Of a stretch of 64,000 nt of DNA, positions 35,701 to 45,017 are shown in pieces; position 1 is the stretch's first letter; every line of letters begins with the position of its first letter. Below the pieces are notes generated by a model. The model was given only the letters and a program-made list of their open reading frames with translations, was not told where the DNA came from and made no database searches. The DNA comes from Pseudomonas sp. RIT288 (GTDB taxonomy: Bacteria; Pseudomonadota; Gammaproteobacteria; Pseudomonadales; Pseudomonadaceae). The DNA lies in NCBI RefSeq assembly GCF_000631985.1, contig NZ_JFYN01000012.1:248001-312000 (forward strand), read 5' to 3'. Both the position numbers and the translations under genes were made by a program.

Positions 35701-37548
35701 GATATTGCGTTGCGGTGTGCCGGGCGCAGCGCCTTCCATCACGGTTTTTTGCCAGAAGGTCGAATCGGGCAGATCAAGGCTCACGCTCACGCTTTGTTTG
35801 AGCGCGAAGTCTGCGCGCAAGCGGGCGTCGATGCGCTGTTCGGCGAAGGCCTGACGCGGCGGTAATTCCCGTTCGAGCAACGCATGAGCGCGTTGCATGG
35901 CGCCGAGGTACTGGCTGATCAGCGTTTTGATTCGTGCACGTGGCGCGTCGTCCAGCTTTTCAAACCATGCAGGCAGGTTGTCGGCCAGCGCCGCGCTGCG
36001 GTCTTGCGCCTGACGTTCGGCAAATGCCTGTTCGCGAGCCTGCGCGACGGCCACGGTCAGGCGTGGCAGGTGTTGTTCGCGCAGCTTTTCCATCTCGGCC
36101 CGGCGTTCGTCGGCCCGGCCGGGGAGCGGGTTGTCGCGCAGAATCTGCGCGGCCTGCTGTTCGCACGCATAGAGCTGCTGATCAAGCGACCAGACGAGCG
36201 GGTCGCCCGTCAGTGGCGTCAGGTGCAGGGTCAGCCCGCCGTCGTTGGGCGAGCGTTTGAACAGGTTCTGCTCCAGCGCCATGCGCGAGGTAAAACGCTG
36301 CAGTCCGCCGAACTGGCCGGGCCAGTAAAGCAGCAGGGCGTCGGTCGAACCGGACGCCAGCGCCGCAGTCGTCGCGATGATCAGTACACCTTGAAGATCC
36401 TCGACGGCAGTGATGCCCTGATCTGCCGCCGCCAACGATACACGGGCGATAACCCCGTCCGCTGTCGGCAGGTTGCGCCCCGGTGCGTCGAGCAACGCGA
36501 TAACGCGCCGATGCTCCTCGACGGTCAGTTGATCCAGCACCCTTTGCAGTTCGACCTCGGCGCGCAGCCCCGCGACACGCGCCTGGAGCAGGGCGTGGTA
36601 GTTCACGTTGCTGGCCTGGCGCAGTTCGAGCATCGTCAGCGGATGGTGGCTGTCGAGCAGGGCGGATGCCGCGTCCTGACTGGCTTGCCGAGCCTCGCTC
36701 AAGGCGTCGAATCGTTGCGCCAGTTGTTGGCGTTGCGGGCTGTCCGGCTCGGCGTCACCAAACAGGCGGTCAAGAGCACGTTGTTCAAGCGCCAGCGTCT
36801 GCCGGCGCAGGTCCAGGGGAATGTCGGCAACCAGCAAGCCGAAGGGTGCAACCTCATCGACGGTTTGCCCGGCACTCTCCGGCAGGGTCGGCGCGACCGG
36901 GAAGAATTTGTCGAGCGCGGCCCAGCTGGCACCAGTGCTTGCCGATGTGGACATCAGTGGTTCAATTCCGCGTGTGAGCGGATCGCTACCGAACTCGATG
37001 AAGTCCAGCGAGGTGATGCGTAGCGGTTCCGCGTGCAGGTCAATCAGCCTGCGTTCAAGAGCAGTCTGCTGTTCGAAACGGATCAACGGTTGCGGGTGCG
37101 CGGGCAGATAAAGCAGCAACGTTTCCTCCAGCTGGATGAGCAATGTGCCGTACACGCGCAGACGGCTGTTATCGACACGGTTGAGTACCGGTTGCGCAAC
37201 CCGCAGGTCCGCCGCGATCTTGCTTGAAGGTGTGAGGAGCGGCGCCAGCCTGTGTCGTTGTGAGGTGTCGAGCTTGCCTTCGGCCACCGCCCATTGAAGC
37301 GCGGCCTCGAAATGCAGGTGATAGAGACTCAGGGCATGCGCGCGCCGCGACATCGCAGTGCCGGGCGCGCGGCCCCCCCACCAGGCGCTTTCGGGCTGTT
37401 GGGGATGGTGGGCCATGAGATCCCGCCATTGCTGGTGACAGTCGTTCAAACGAGCCGTCGCCAACAGGTAAAGATTTTGATCGACGATTGGCTGTAGCCG
37501 CTGATCAAGGCCAAAGTCGGCTGTTACGTGGGGAAGGGAGTGGGACAT
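32707..37548 (-). CDS. Giant toxin-like protein (DUF6543-type), truncated by in-frame stop
   Basis: 1613 residues as it stands; about 1720 if the TAA at 32707-32709 were sense. ATG 37548 has GGAG nine bases upstream; an in-frame start 48 bases earlier has none. Mostly alpha-helical. The mid-region (YLSKLVTELDLPGRYEELIR, then a hydrophobic block with MLPFVGTAVALYDAWNSANL) resembles the N-terminal region of the NEL protein at 1377, so both belong to the same large toxin-like superfamily, but this one has no leucine-rich repeats and no NEL domain. No signal peptide. The lost tail contains conserved-looking sequence, so the product is probably impaired. It sits between metR and an esterase gene that I recall as adjacent in other pseudomonads. 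Confidence 0.7.
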   Translation of the reverse strand: MSHSLPHVTADFGLDQRLQPIVDQNLYLLATARLNDCHQQWRDLMAHHPQQPESAWWGGRAPGTAMSRRAHALSLYHLHFEAALQWAVAEGKLDTSQRHRLAPLLTPSSKIAADLRVAQPVLNRVDNSRLRVYGTLLIQLEETLLLYLPAHPQPLIRFEQQTALERRLIDLHAEPLRITSLDFIEFGSDPLTRGIEPLMSTSASTGASWAALDKFFPVAPTLPESAGQTVDEVAPFGLLVADIPLDLRRQTLALEQRALDRLFGDAEPDSPQRQQLAQRFDALSEARQASQDAASALLDSHHPLTMLELRQASNVNYHALLQARVAGLRAEVELQRVLDQLTVEEHRRVIALLDAPGRNLPTADGVIARVSLAAADQGITAVEDLQGVLIIATTAALASGSTDALLLYWPGQFGGLQRFTSRMALEQNLFKRSPNDGGLTLHLTPLTGDPLVWSLDQQLYACEQQAAQILRDNPLPGRADERRAEMEKLREQHLPRLTVAVAQAREQAFAERQAQDRSAALADNLPAWFEKLDDAPRARIKTLISQYLGAMQRAHALLERELPPRQAFAEQRIDARLRADFALKQSVSVSLDLPDSTFWQKTVMEGAAPGTPQRNILTASDTRGDLTLEQLAQENIDQDVQWRLAFMQAKIRAENPADRQNLENGITPAYLSKLVTELDLPGRYEELIRQTFFGAPAEPAFQQAWRRECLSEPWRLMLRLQAEFALLQRHIDSAGHAMLKIAIDATTPQAYAVDGQRIALLPVHLTVGGEDTAHQGPSTLAGVTFIVEQTSGLTLLYLPDSTDAIFLRQYETLELARMDLFRRCVDSKVVNYLAGRAVSGDLASHVSRINQAQLRNFDALIGVGMAWPATTSLALHLLNVHMGRLLEAHRSSSRSNDALYLERCALKSGALFNYLKMAIGMLPFVGTAVALYDAWNSANLAVAAFLRGELGHGLAEVEAVLLSLIDAAMDVLPATVSAPAATRLASRQRQRAALGRSAAMPTSWQWARQSLKRFKGYEYEFEISLAGLHPATHGVYRNVYRHADGDFIVRQGRIYRVQLNDAPRGWRLYGTWMRSYKQPIALDENGQWNTHYAVYGTVLDGGGAGGGAVLGHLADGMDPLWPAPIRAWLPRWWTDRQLRRQLTLTNTADAYTRRLETQTRATNQLLENYQKLDVAQRKPLHTAVDAACLNDIDIAIAQYDNLAELLPLSHGRKRLQIEDIQSRCAWIVVGRAVQRVTVARDRLLEHLNRIDALVAESDATPFGNTAAHIKLMARRKQVRKDFLKEFDQLHAITEQANLWNNRISKHAQKVRMAKDMTALNRNLGDNTHHYLRTAHLLEIITRYDAVTDLSWVYFHTQLKDARVKVGRALLTQHHLPEVSASLVERKQVIEDCLQIYAGFRRQLNAWTLGYAQHLDLEQVGPFLDGLTKVEAHARHSIKQRPPIKPREPGGRQLFETEDNQLLIGTESIDAGTREKRFTVEGIDGFRETWLPRSSGKYHLQPPPAPAATPLPTDVQPLLAEARKRLEAVTAYSAKVQGYTRQDMLPVDLEHMFSSEATELSTRAQAIERLSPSEPLVLQLHAKASELRRTGRTLRIDQSLRSKTPTEGYLDYLL

Positions 37549-37892
37549 GCGGCAGGGCTCCAGAGGGCATGCAGACCGGGTAATCCCGGCCTTCATGACT
37601 ATTAGAGGCGCGCTGTCACAAGCCCATGCGGTACATGGTTATCGCTTGGAAGTGCTTTTGTTTCAGAGGGTGTACAGACCGCTCCGGCCTGACTCGTTGT
37701 CGTCATCGCGTTGGTTATTCTTCGCCACGGCCAGCGCGCTATCCATGCAGAGGATCGTGGCGGACGGCAGGACGCTGTGCAGATTGACCGCTCGGCAAAC
37801 TTCATCAAATTGTCATGCAACTGTGGCAGCGCGCTTGAACAAACTTCATCAGACTCGCGCTCTACTGGGGTTCTGCGTTTCGGTGTTTCTTC
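37549..37892. other. Divergent intergenic region, giant gene / esterase
   Basis: A 344-base region holding both promoters. It has an 11-bp direct repeat AAACTTCATCA at 37797-37807 and 37841-37851 (44 bases start to start, about four helical turns) and, between the copies, TTGTCATGCAACTGTGGC (37810-37827), which loosely resembles a Pho box (first half good, second half poor). No gene seen. Confidence 0.35.
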
Positions 37893-38912
37893 ATGCGTTT
37901 ATTTTTTCTGTTGGCCGCGCTGTTGTTCGGCCTGCCGTCGATGGCGGCTTCGCGTTGCGACGTCAATGTTCCGACTGAACGGGTCGATCTGGCACAGGTG
38001 AGCCTGGCGTACCAGAGCATCGGCCGTGCCTCGGATCCGGCGCTGTTGCTGGTCATGGGCCTGGGCGGGCAGTTGATCCACTGGCCGGACGAAGTGGTGG
38101 TTGCGCTGTGTCAGCAGGGTTTTCGGGTGATCCGGTACGACAACCGCGATGTCGGTCTGTCCACCTGGCGTCAGGCCCCGGCCGACGCCAACCTGACGTT
38201 TGAAGTGCTGCGCTACAAGCTCGGCTTGCCGGTGTCGGCGCCGTACTCGCTGACGGACATGGCCGACGATGCGCTGGGTTTGATGGACGCGCTGCACATC
38301 GACCAGTTTCACGTACTGGGTGCCAGCATGGGCGGGATGATCGCCCAGCATCTGGCGGCGATGGCGCCGCAACGGGTGGAAAGTCTGACGCTGATCATGA
38401 CCAGTTCCGGCGCCGAAGGTTTGCCGGCACCCAGTGCCGCGCTGGTGCAATTGCTGGCTCGGCGCGGTGCGCCGAATCGCGAGGCGGCGCTGGAGCAGCA
38501 GGCTGATCTGCTGGCGGCACTTGGCAGCCCGTTGGTCACTGATGATCGGCAAGCACTGCTGCATCAGGCGGCGATTGCTTACGATCGGGCATTCAACCCT
38601 GAAGGCGTGAAGCGCCAGATCATGGCGATCCTCGCCGAGCCGAGCCGGGTGACTTTGCTCAATCAACTGCGGGTGCCGACTCTGGTGGTACACGGTACGG
38701 CCGATCCGCTGTTGCCGGTGATGCACGGCGTGCATCTGGCGGCGCATATTCGTGGCAGTCAGCTGAAGCTGATTCCGGGGCTGGCCCATCGTTTTCAGGA
38801 AGCGTTCAAGGCGCCGTTGCTGGCGGCGGTGTTGCCGTATTTGCAAGAGCACCGTGAAGACACCTCGCATTGGGCGCAGATCGAACCGGGGGCGGCGGGC
38901 AATCTGCTCTGA
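37893..38912 (+). CDS. Alpha/beta-fold hydrolase, exported esterase
   Basis: 339 residues with a signal peptide ([20 protein letters not shown]). The alpha/beta hydrolase core shows an oxyanion-type [14 protein letters not shown] loop, [14 protein letters not shown], the nucleophile elbow GASMGGM (Ser near residue 150), an acid in [11 protein letters not shown] and the catalytic His in GLAHRF. Similar proteins are annotated as EstB or aclacinomycin-methylesterase-like hydrolases; the natural substrate is unknown. The exported form suggests a periplasmic role. The ribosome-binding site is weak. A bidirectional terminator follows. Confidence 0.8.
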   Translation: MRLFFLLAALLFGLPSMAASRCDVNVPTERVDLAQVSLAYQSIGRASDPALLLVMGLGGQLIHWPDEVVVALCQQGFRVIRYDNRDVGLSTWRQAPADANLTFEVLRYKLGLPVSAPYSLTDMADDALGLMDALHIDQFHVLGASMGGMIAQHLAAMAPQRVESLTLIMTSSGAEGLPAPSAALVQLLARRGAPNREAALEQQADLLAALGSPLVTDDRQALLHQAAIAYDRAFNPEGVKRQIMAILAEPSRVTLLNQLRVPTLVVHGTADPLLPVMHGVHLAAHIRGSQLKLIPGLAHRFQEAFKAPLLAAVLPYLQEHREDTSHWAQIEPGAAGNLL

Positions 38913-38931
38913 GCGCTTTTGTTGACGCGTG

Positions 38932-38970
38932 AAAAATCCCGCCGTGCGCTTGAGAACGGCGGGATTTTTT
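38932..38970 (+). terminator. Bidirectional rho-independent terminator
   Basis: AAAAATCCCGCCGT and ACGGCGGGATTTTTT pair around a ten-base loop, giving an A-run on one side and a T-run on the other. It serves both the esterase gene (stop 38912) and the convergent large gene ending at 38995. Confidence 0.9.
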
Positions 38971-38994
38971 ATGCGCAGCAGCTCTGACGGAGTG

Positions 38995-41900
38995 TCAATT
39001 GGTCAACTGCCGTACAAGCAGGTTGTTGATCAAAAAGTCATTGCCGATGTCCCCGGTCTCAAGGTTGTGGACATGGAAGTTGGCAGATGTGTAGGTCGCC
39101 ATGAACGTGCCGGACAGCGTGACCCAGCCTCTGCCCTTTTCGATGTTGGTGTGAGGCGGATGGAGCATGTAGTCGACCCTCAATGCGATTTTCGGGTCGA
39201 CGTCGTAGCCGTTGACCGCTGTGTTGTAGATCTGGCAGGAAAACTCATAATACGCACCGAGCAGCAGGTCGAACTTCTGGATGAAGATGATCCCGCTGTT
39301 GTCGATTTTTCCCGGAGTGTCGATGTAGTACTGATAGTGCGGGGCAGACCCGTGCAGTCGCCCGCTGTGCGCACCGACGCCGGGAATCCAGCCATTGAAA
39401 TTGCCGTTGTAGAAATTGGTCAGGGAATACAGATCCGCTTGCACCGTCACACTCCACAGCGGTGACTCCTGTTGTCCGTCCGCTGTTTTCGCGATCAGGC
39501 TATGGTGACCGACACCAATGGGGGCCTGAATCTGCCACAAACCGTTTGCATCAGTAATGGCCGAGCCCATTGGTGTTTGCACATCAAACAGATTCACCGT
39601 GCTGGCTGGCGTCGCGGTGCCCACCAGCCAGGGATTGGGATCATCACAGGTGCCGCCGTTCCTGACCTGTCCGTTGATGCTCCCCTGATTGTCGATCAAT
39701 TGGGTAATCGCCGGACGCGCGAGCATTTCGGTTTTGATCGTCAACTCGCGCACGGCAAAGAATGTGTCAGCCCCCCCGGTGTCGCTGAAGTTGGCGACCG
39801 ATAATCCGAACATCTGGGTGCCGTCCTTGAACAGTTTCAGTGGTGCACGGTCGATCAACCCGCTCAGTCCGGTGTCGACGTGGTTGGCGGTGATGACCCC
39901 GTCGAACAGGTTGATCACATATTCGCTGTCGTCCTGCTTCAGGCCACTCAGGGCGACACGCATGCGGGTACCGACGGCAATGAACAGCCAGGGGATCAGG
40001 CTCCAGTGCGCATCACCGGAAAAATTGTTGAGGTTGAGCACTTTGTGGTCCGGGGCTTCGACAATGCTCATGCGCGGGTAGTTGAGTTCCGGGCTGGCAA
40101 GCGAGCGGACCTGATATTTGGCGGCGGGAGAGCGTTGATCCTGAATGCCTTCCTGTGTCACCTCGTACCAGAAAGACATGAATGTGCCGATGTTTGCAGG
40201 AATGGCGGTCAACGGCAGAGCAAACAGCAGCGTGCCGCTGGCATTGCCTTGCAGGCTGGTCAGGGCCGGACTGCCGAAACCTTCACGTCCTTTGACGAAC
40301 AGCGTCACGCGATGCGATGGATCCATCCCGGTGTAGCGCACACTCACCGTGGCGGTTTTCAAGGTGTTCATCGGGTCAATCAGCAGGCCGGCCGAGGCTT
40401 GCATCAGCTCCGGTGCCGGCAGCAGCAGGGCCTTGGAACCGATGCGCAGGGGCAGTTCCGGAGCCGTCAGCGGCAGTTCCCGAGGGCGTTCGATGTACCA
40501 GTCGACACTGATGACACGATTGAGCAGCGGCTGGATAAGTTCCAGTGCCAGACGGAACTCAATGTCCTTGCCGACATTGCCGCTGCTGATTGGCAGCGAA
40601 TCGAAGAATACCGGGCGATCTTGCGGATCGAGGTTGTTGCCCAGTCTCCAGACTTCCAGATGCACGGTATCGCCGATCCGCGTGTGAGCGGCGGCGGGAC
40701 AAATGGCGGGAGTGCCGAACGGAATATCCTTGGGATCCAGAACGCCTGCCGAGTGCTTGCCGACTTCGACCACGCCCAGCATGTCCTGAGTGCGACCAAT
40801 GCGAAAGTGACTGGTGAAGGACAGTAAAGGTTGGTCATGGCTGTCACCGGTGACGCTGTAGTCGACGGTGATCGAGCCATTGGGGTAGGTACTGAAGTGT
40901 GCCGTTTCAATATCGAAAGGCACCACTATGCCGACACCGGGAATGTCCATTGAACGCGTGACAATGCGCTCATAGGTCTGCAGTCGGGTGGTGCCGCCGG
41001 CGCTGGAGCTCAGGCAGGTGAGCGTTACCGTTTCGCCGACCACGATCCCCTCGATCCCGGGCCCGGCATAGATAACCGTGCTGTCGAGTTCGGGAGGGAA
41101 CACCGCACCCCGCGCTTCGGGAGCCGTGGGGGCCGGTGCCCGGTATTGCTCGCCTGCCAGTCGTGGCGAGTAAGGATAGGACGGTGTGCGAACTTCGCTG
41201 CCAGCGACCATCCGGATGCGCTGATAGCTCAGGGTCAGGGTCGTCGGGGCCAGTCTCTTCGCCAGTGCAAAAGGCACGTCGAAGGTCACGACTCCGGCCC
41301 TGTAATCGAGCGGGCCGAACACTTCGCGATACCCGCTTGCGCTGTCCACAAGGGTCAGTTCCACCCGATCACCGGCGATGGCGTCGGCGCGCCGCACCAG
41401 CACGTCGACTTTCATGGCAGCGCCCTCGAGGTCGTCGAGTTCCAGGATGTCTTCAATGCTCAGCGGTACAGAAGGGGCTTCCAGGTAGGTGGTATCGGGA
41501 TCGAGTATCCCCACGCCGACTTTCGAGGTCAGGCTCGCGTCATGTACCTGGTCGGTGATCCTGTAGCTCACCAGCAATGGGTCGGCGGGGCCGATCAGCT
41601 TGAGAATCTCGGAAGAGACGAGCATTACAATGTCCTGGCCGATTTGCTCGAGTTTGATGGCGTAGGAGGGGACCTTCTGATCACCAACATCCAGTGTGAT
41701 CACGTCACCGCGCGTCATCTGCGGCCAGGCCGGAATAATGCATTCGACACCGGATTCGACCATGTCCTTGTCGATCAGCGCCGGAAAACGCGGAGCCTCC
41801 AGTGGCACGCGTTCGCGACTGTTGCCGGTGGGGTCGAGGCTGTCGGGAAAGGTCGGTTTGAACCACACGTTGATGCGGTCGGACGGCACCGGCTCCGAGG

Positions 41901-42363
41901 CACCCACCCGTTCGATGCTGTACCACATCTGATGGATGCCGGGTCTCTCGACAACAGTCCTGGGGATAATCCCGAGAATGTTCTTATTGTTGTGGTCGGC
42001 AGGCACAATCACCGTCTTGACCAAGGTGCCAGGCTCATCCGGGTCGGGCGTCTCGACCGGTGCAACGCGTTTGCCCATATACAGGCGTACGGTGTCGAAT
42101 TCTTCCATGACCAGGTAGGAAGGAATCAGCACTTTCCACCCCAGGCCAATGCCCGCCGTTTCATCAGCGCTGACGCCATATGACGCCTGGGGATAGTCCA
42201 CCTCGTGCCAGCCTGGAATTTTGATCGGGAACAGCCTGAGTACCCCGTTTTCGGTAAACAGACCCGCCGACTTGACCCCCGCAAACGGATCAACCTGCTG
42301 TTGCGGACTTTCCGCCTGCAGGGCAGCGAGTTGTTCTCGGGTGTAGATAAACAGGGCAGTCAT
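38995..42363 (-). CDS. Large multi-domain beta-sandwich protein
   Basis: 1122 residues from ATG 42363 (GGAG six bases upstream; the in-frame ATG 87 bases earlier has none). No signal peptide or membrane segment. After [19 protein letters not shown] comes [13 protein letters not shown], the opening it shares with the 406-residue protein at 29913. The body consists of repeated strand-rich units of about 100-130 residues, many with a D-x-V-x-L or G-D-x-V-x-L motif ([30 protein letters not shown]), suggesting tandem immunoglobulin-like domains. The C-terminus ends [16 protein letters not shown], again like its paralogue. I cannot assign a function; a surface or secreted adhesive fibre, or a cargo/stalk protein for a secretion system, would fit the architecture. 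Ends at a bidirectional terminator. Confidence 0.6.
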   Translation of the reverse strand: MTALFIYTREQLAALQAESPQQQVDPFAGVKSAGLFTENGVLRLFPIKIPGWHEVDYPQASYGVSADETAGIGLGWKVLIPSYLVMEEFDTVRLYMGKRVAPVETPDPDEPGTLVKTVIVPADHNNKNILGIIPRTVVERPGIHQMWYSIERVGASEPVPSDRINVWFKPTFPDSLDPTGNSRERVPLEAPRFPALIDKDMVESGVECIIPAWPQMTRGDVITLDVGDQKVPSYAIKLEQIGQDIVMLVSSEILKLIGPADPLLVSYRITDQVHDASLTSKVGVGILDPDTTYLEAPSVPLSIEDILELDDLEGAAMKVDVLVRRADAIAGDRVELTLVDSASGYREVFGPLDYRAGVVTFDVPFALAKRLAPTTLTLSYQRIRMVAGSEVRTPSYPYSPRLAGEQYRAPAPTAPEARGAVFPPELDSTVIYAGPGIEGIVVGETVTLTCLSSSAGGTTRLQTYERIVTRSMDIPGVGIVVPFDIETAHFSTYPNGSITVDYSVTGDSHDQPLLSFTSHFRIGRTQDMLGVVEVGKHSAGVLDPKDIPFGTPAICPAAAHTRIGDTVHLEVWRLGNNLDPQDRPVFFDSLPISSGNVGKDIEFRLALELIQPLLNRVISVDWYIERPRELPLTAPELPLRIGSKALLLPAPELMQASAGLLIDPMNTLKTATVSVRYTGMDPSHRVTLFVKGREGFGSPALTSLQGNASGTLLFALPLTAIPANIGTFMSFWYEVTQEGIQDQRSPAAKYQVRSLASPELNYPRMSIVEAPDHKVLNLNNFSGDAHWSLIPWLFIAVGTRMRVALSGLKQDDSEYVINLFDGVITANHVDTGLSGLIDRAPLKLFKDGTQMFGLSVANFSDTGGADTFFAVRELTIKTEMLARPAITQLIDNQGSINGQVRNGGTCDDPNPWLVGTATPASTVNLFDVQTPMGSAITDANGLWQIQAPIGVGHHSLIAKTADGQQESPLWSVTVQADLYSLTNFYNGNFNGWIPGVGAHSGRLHGSAPHYQYYIDTPGKIDNSGIIFIQKFDLLLGAYYEFSCQIYNTAVNGYDVDPKIALRVDYMLHPPHTNIEKGRGWVTLSGTFMATYTSANFHVHNLETGDIGNDFLINNLLVRQLTN

Positions 42364-42587
42364 GGCGCTCTCCGATGCGGCTGATGCGCGCGAACCGCAG
42401 TGGTCAAGGCGCGTCTTCTGATTGAGCGGGAAAAACCCGTTGCGCACCACTGTCAGAAATAACAGGTCAGGCGAACTTCCGGACGAGCGGTGTCAACTCT
42501 GATACAACAACAGCCGGCTGACACGCCCAGGCATACCCGGTGTATCGTGCAGACTTTCCCGCACGATTTCCGCCCGCGAGGTGTGTG

Positions 42588-43256
42588 ATGAGTTCCGATT
42601 TGAAAATCGATTTTGTCAGCGACGTTTCCTGCCCGTGGTGCGTCGTCGGTCTGAATGGCTTGCTGCAGGCGCTGGAGATTCTGCGCGATGAAGTGCAGGC
42701 CGAGATTCATTTTCAGCCGTTCGAACTGAACCCGAAAATGGGGCCGGACGGGCAGAACATCACCGAACACATCAGCGAAAAATACGGCTCGACCCCGGAA
42801 CAGTCACAGAAGAACCGCGAATCGATTCGTGCCCGTGGCGCCGAGGTCGGCTTCGCCTTTCGCACCGACGGCAACAGCCGCATCTACAACACCTTCGATG
42901 CTCATCGTCTGTTGCATTGGGCCGGGCTTGAGGGGTTGCAGTTGCCGTTGAAGGAGGCGCTGTTCAAGGCCTGTTTCACTGACGGCGGCAATCCGTCCGA
43001 TCACGCGCAACTCACGCAGATTGCCGACAGCGTGGGTCTGAACCGGCAACGTGCCGAGGCGATTCTGGCCTGCGACGAGTTTGCCGAAGAGGTACGTGAA
43101 GAAGAGCGGTTGTGGCTGCAACGCGGCGTGAGTTCAGTACCGACCGTAGTGTTCAACGGTCAATATGCGGTGACGGGCGGGCAGCCGGTGGAGACTTTTG
43201 TCGGGGCGATCCGGCAGATCATGAGTGAAGCCCGTGGCGGCTCCGTCAGTAATTGA
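42588..43256 (+). CDS. DsbA-family oxidoreductase (FrnE-like)
   Basis: 222-residue cytoplasmic thioredoxin-fold protein. The start KIDFVSDVSCPWCVVGLNGL carries the C-P-W-C redox motif (about residues 15-18), and the C-terminal SSVPTVVFNGQYAVTGGQP provides the cis-proline. No signal peptide, so it is the cytoplasmic FrnE/polyketide-oxidoreductase-like branch of the DsbA family, thought to act on thiols under oxidative stress. ATG 42588 has GAGGT five bases upstream and is preferred to one 48 bases earlier. Monocistronic, ended by a family-B REPIN. Confidence 0.8.
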   Translation: MSSDLKIDFVSDVSCPWCVVGLNGLLQALEILRDEVQAEIHFQPFELNPKMGPDGQNITEHISEKYGSTPEQSQKNRESIRARGAEVGFAFRTDGNSRIYNTFDAHRLLHWAGLEGLQLPLKEALFKACFTDGGNPSDHAQLTQIADSVGLNRQRAEAILACDEFAEEVREEERLWLQRGVSSVPTVVFNGQYAVTGGQPVETFVGAIRQIMSEARGGSVSN

Positions 43257-43267
43257 ATCTCCAACCC

Positions 43268-43346
43268 TGTAGGAGCTGCCGAAGGCTGCGATCTTTTGCC
43301 TTTAAAGAGCAGGATCAAAAGATCGCAGCCTGCGGCAGCTCCTACA
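43268..43346. repeat. REPIN, family B
   Basis: TGTAGGAGCTGCCGAAGGCT and, inverted, AGCCTGCGGCAGCTCCTACA: the two arms carry different central palindromes (CCGAAGG versus CCGCAGG). It lies between two convergent genes. Confidence 0.85.
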
Positions 43347-43350
43347 AAGA

Positions 43351-43689
43351 TCAGCTGTGCAGGCGCACCCACACCGAGACCAGCACGGTGGCGGCGATCA
43401 GCCACGCGACCACGGCCACGGCGAGTGACGCCTCCAAACGCATGCGGTCAACCATCACGTACAGCGTCGCCAGATAGATGAAGTACGGAATGATCGACCA
43501 CATGCCGAACACAATCGTCGCCTTCAGATCGTCGATCGAACGGCCCTTGCCGACGATGTAGTGGGCGATCAGGGCGAAGGTCGGAAACAGCGGCACCAGT
43601 CCGGCGATGTAATAGTTTTTGGTCTTCGACAGTGCGGCGAGGATCAGCACCACCGCCGCGCCGAGTGCCGCTTTGAGTATCAGATCCAT
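43351..43689 (-). CDS. glpM: GlpM-family inner-membrane protein
   Basis: 112-residue membrane protein with about four hydrophobic helices and the strongly recognisable core KTKNYYIAGLVPLFPTFALI, then AHYIVGKGRS, of Pseudomonas GlpM. In P. aeruginosa glpM lies next to glpD and was reported to affect alginate production; the biochemical role is unknown. Here it is not next to glpD: its ATG overlaps the aauR stop by one base (TGATG), so it is translationally coupled to the aau two-component genes, and glpD lies 7 kb away. Followed by a family-B REPIN. Confidence 0.8.
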   Translation of the reverse strand: MDLILKAALGAAVVLILAALSKTKNYYIAGLVPLFPTFALIAHYIVGKGRSIDDLKATIVFGMWSIIPYFIYLATLYVMVDRMRLEASLAVAVVAWLIAATVLVSVWVRLHS

Positions 43690-45017
43690 CAGTGGCTCAA
43701 CCCGTACTTTTTCACTTTGTCGAACAGCGTGGTCTTGGCCATGCCCAGCTCCAGACTGGCCTGGGTCAGGTTACCGCCACTGCGTTGCAAGGCATCGTTG
43801 AGCAGGTTGCGCTCGAAGGCTTCCACCGCTTCGGCGAACGCCAGCCCCTGACCGCCGCTGCTGGCGCCGGACTTCTTGAACGCCGGCAGGCCGAGGGCAA
43901 AGCGCTCGGCGACGTTACGCAGTTCGCGCACGTTGCCCGGCCAGTCGTGGCTCATCAGGTTCGACAGGGTCTGGTTGTCCAGCTCGGGCAACGCGCGGTC
44001 GAAACGCAGCGCCGACTGCTGGGTGAAGTGTTCGAACAGTTGCAGGATATCTTCACGGCGCTCGCGCAGCGGCGGCAATTCCAGCGTCACCACGTTGAGG
44101 CGGTAGTACAAGTCGCTGCGGAACTCGCCGGCCTTGCTCGCATCGTCGAGGTCGGATTTGGTCGCGGCGATCACCCGGCAATCCACCGCCACGCTCTGGT
44201 TCGAACCGAGGCGTTCGAGGGTGCGTTCCTGCAACACGCGCAGCAGTTTGATCTGCAACGGCAGGGGCATGCTTTCCACTTCGTCGAGGAACAGCGTGCC
44301 GCCGTCGGCATGTTCGATCTTGCCGATGCGCCGTTTGCCGGCACCGGTGAAAGCGTTGGCTTCGTGGCCGAATATCTCGCTTTCGAAAAGGTTTTCCGGC
44401 AGACCGCCGCAGTTCAGCGCGACAAATTGCTTGGCATGCCGACGACTGAAGTCGTGCAGGCAACGGGCGACCAGTTCCTTGCCGGTGCCGGTTTCGCCTT
44501 CGATCAATACGTTGGCCGAGGTGTCGGCGACGTTGGCGATCAGTTCGCGCAGGTTCTGCATGGCTGGTGAGCGACCGATGATCCGACCTTCGAGAGAATC
44601 GCGTTCGGCCAGTTGCCGACGCAGCGAGGAGACTTCGCGGGCGAGGCTGCGTTGCTCCAGGGCGCGACGAGCGACGTCCACCAGACGCTCCGGCGAGAAC
44701 GGTTTCTCCATGAAATCGTAGGCGCCTTTCTGCATCGCGCCGACGGCCATGGAGATATCGCCATGACCGGTGATCAGCACCACCGGCAGACTGCGGTCGC
44801 GCGCCTTGAGGCGGGTCAGCAGTTCCAGGCCATCGATGCCGGGCAGGCGAATGTCGCTGATGACGATCCCGGCAAAGTTGTCGCCGACCCGCTCCAGCGC
44901 TTCTTCGGCACTGCCGACGCCGATGCAGGGAATGTCTTCCAGAGTCAGTGCCTGCTGGCAGCCGAGCAGCACATGGGGGTCGTCTTCGACGATCAGCACA
45001 CTAAGGTCGTGGTTCAT
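43689..45017 (-). CDS. aauR: AauR, sigma-54-dependent response regulator
   Basis: 442-residue NtrC-family activator: receiver (about 1-120; SDIRLPGIDGLE with phospho-Asp), AAA+ domain (Walker A EGETGTGKEL, the sigma-54-contacting loop NAFTGA in EANAFTGAGKRR, Walker B GGTLFLDEVESM) and a C-terminal Fis-type HTH (GGNLTQASLELGMAKTTLFD). Location next to aauS and the aatJQMP transporter identifies it as AauR, the regulator of acidic amino acid uptake, rather than a DctD paralogue. Two sites matching the reported AauR half-site pattern (TTCGG-N4-CCGAA) lie upstream of aatJ at 50535 and 50566. Overlaps aauS by ATGA and glpM by one base. Confidence 0.85.
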   Translation of the reverse strand: MNHDLSVLIVEDDPHVLLGCQQALTLEDIPCIGVGSAEEALERVGDNFAGIVISDIRLPGIDGLELLTRLKARDRSLPVVLITGHGDISMAVGAMQKGAYDFMEKPFSPERLVDVARRALEQRSLAREVSSLRRQLAERDSLEGRIIGRSPAMQNLRELIANVADTSANVLIEGETGTGKELVARCLHDFSRRHAKQFVALNCGGLPENLFESEIFGHEANAFTGAGKRRIGKIEHADGGTLFLDEVESMPLPLQIKLLRVLQERTLERLGSNQSVAVDCRVIAATKSDLDDASKAGEFRSDLYYRLNVVTLELPPLRERREDILQLFEHFTQQSALRFDRALPELDNQTLSNLMSHDWPGNVRELRNVAERFALGLPAFKKSGASSGGQGLAFAEAVEAFERNLLNDALQRSGGNLTQASLELGMAKTTLFDKVKKYGLSH

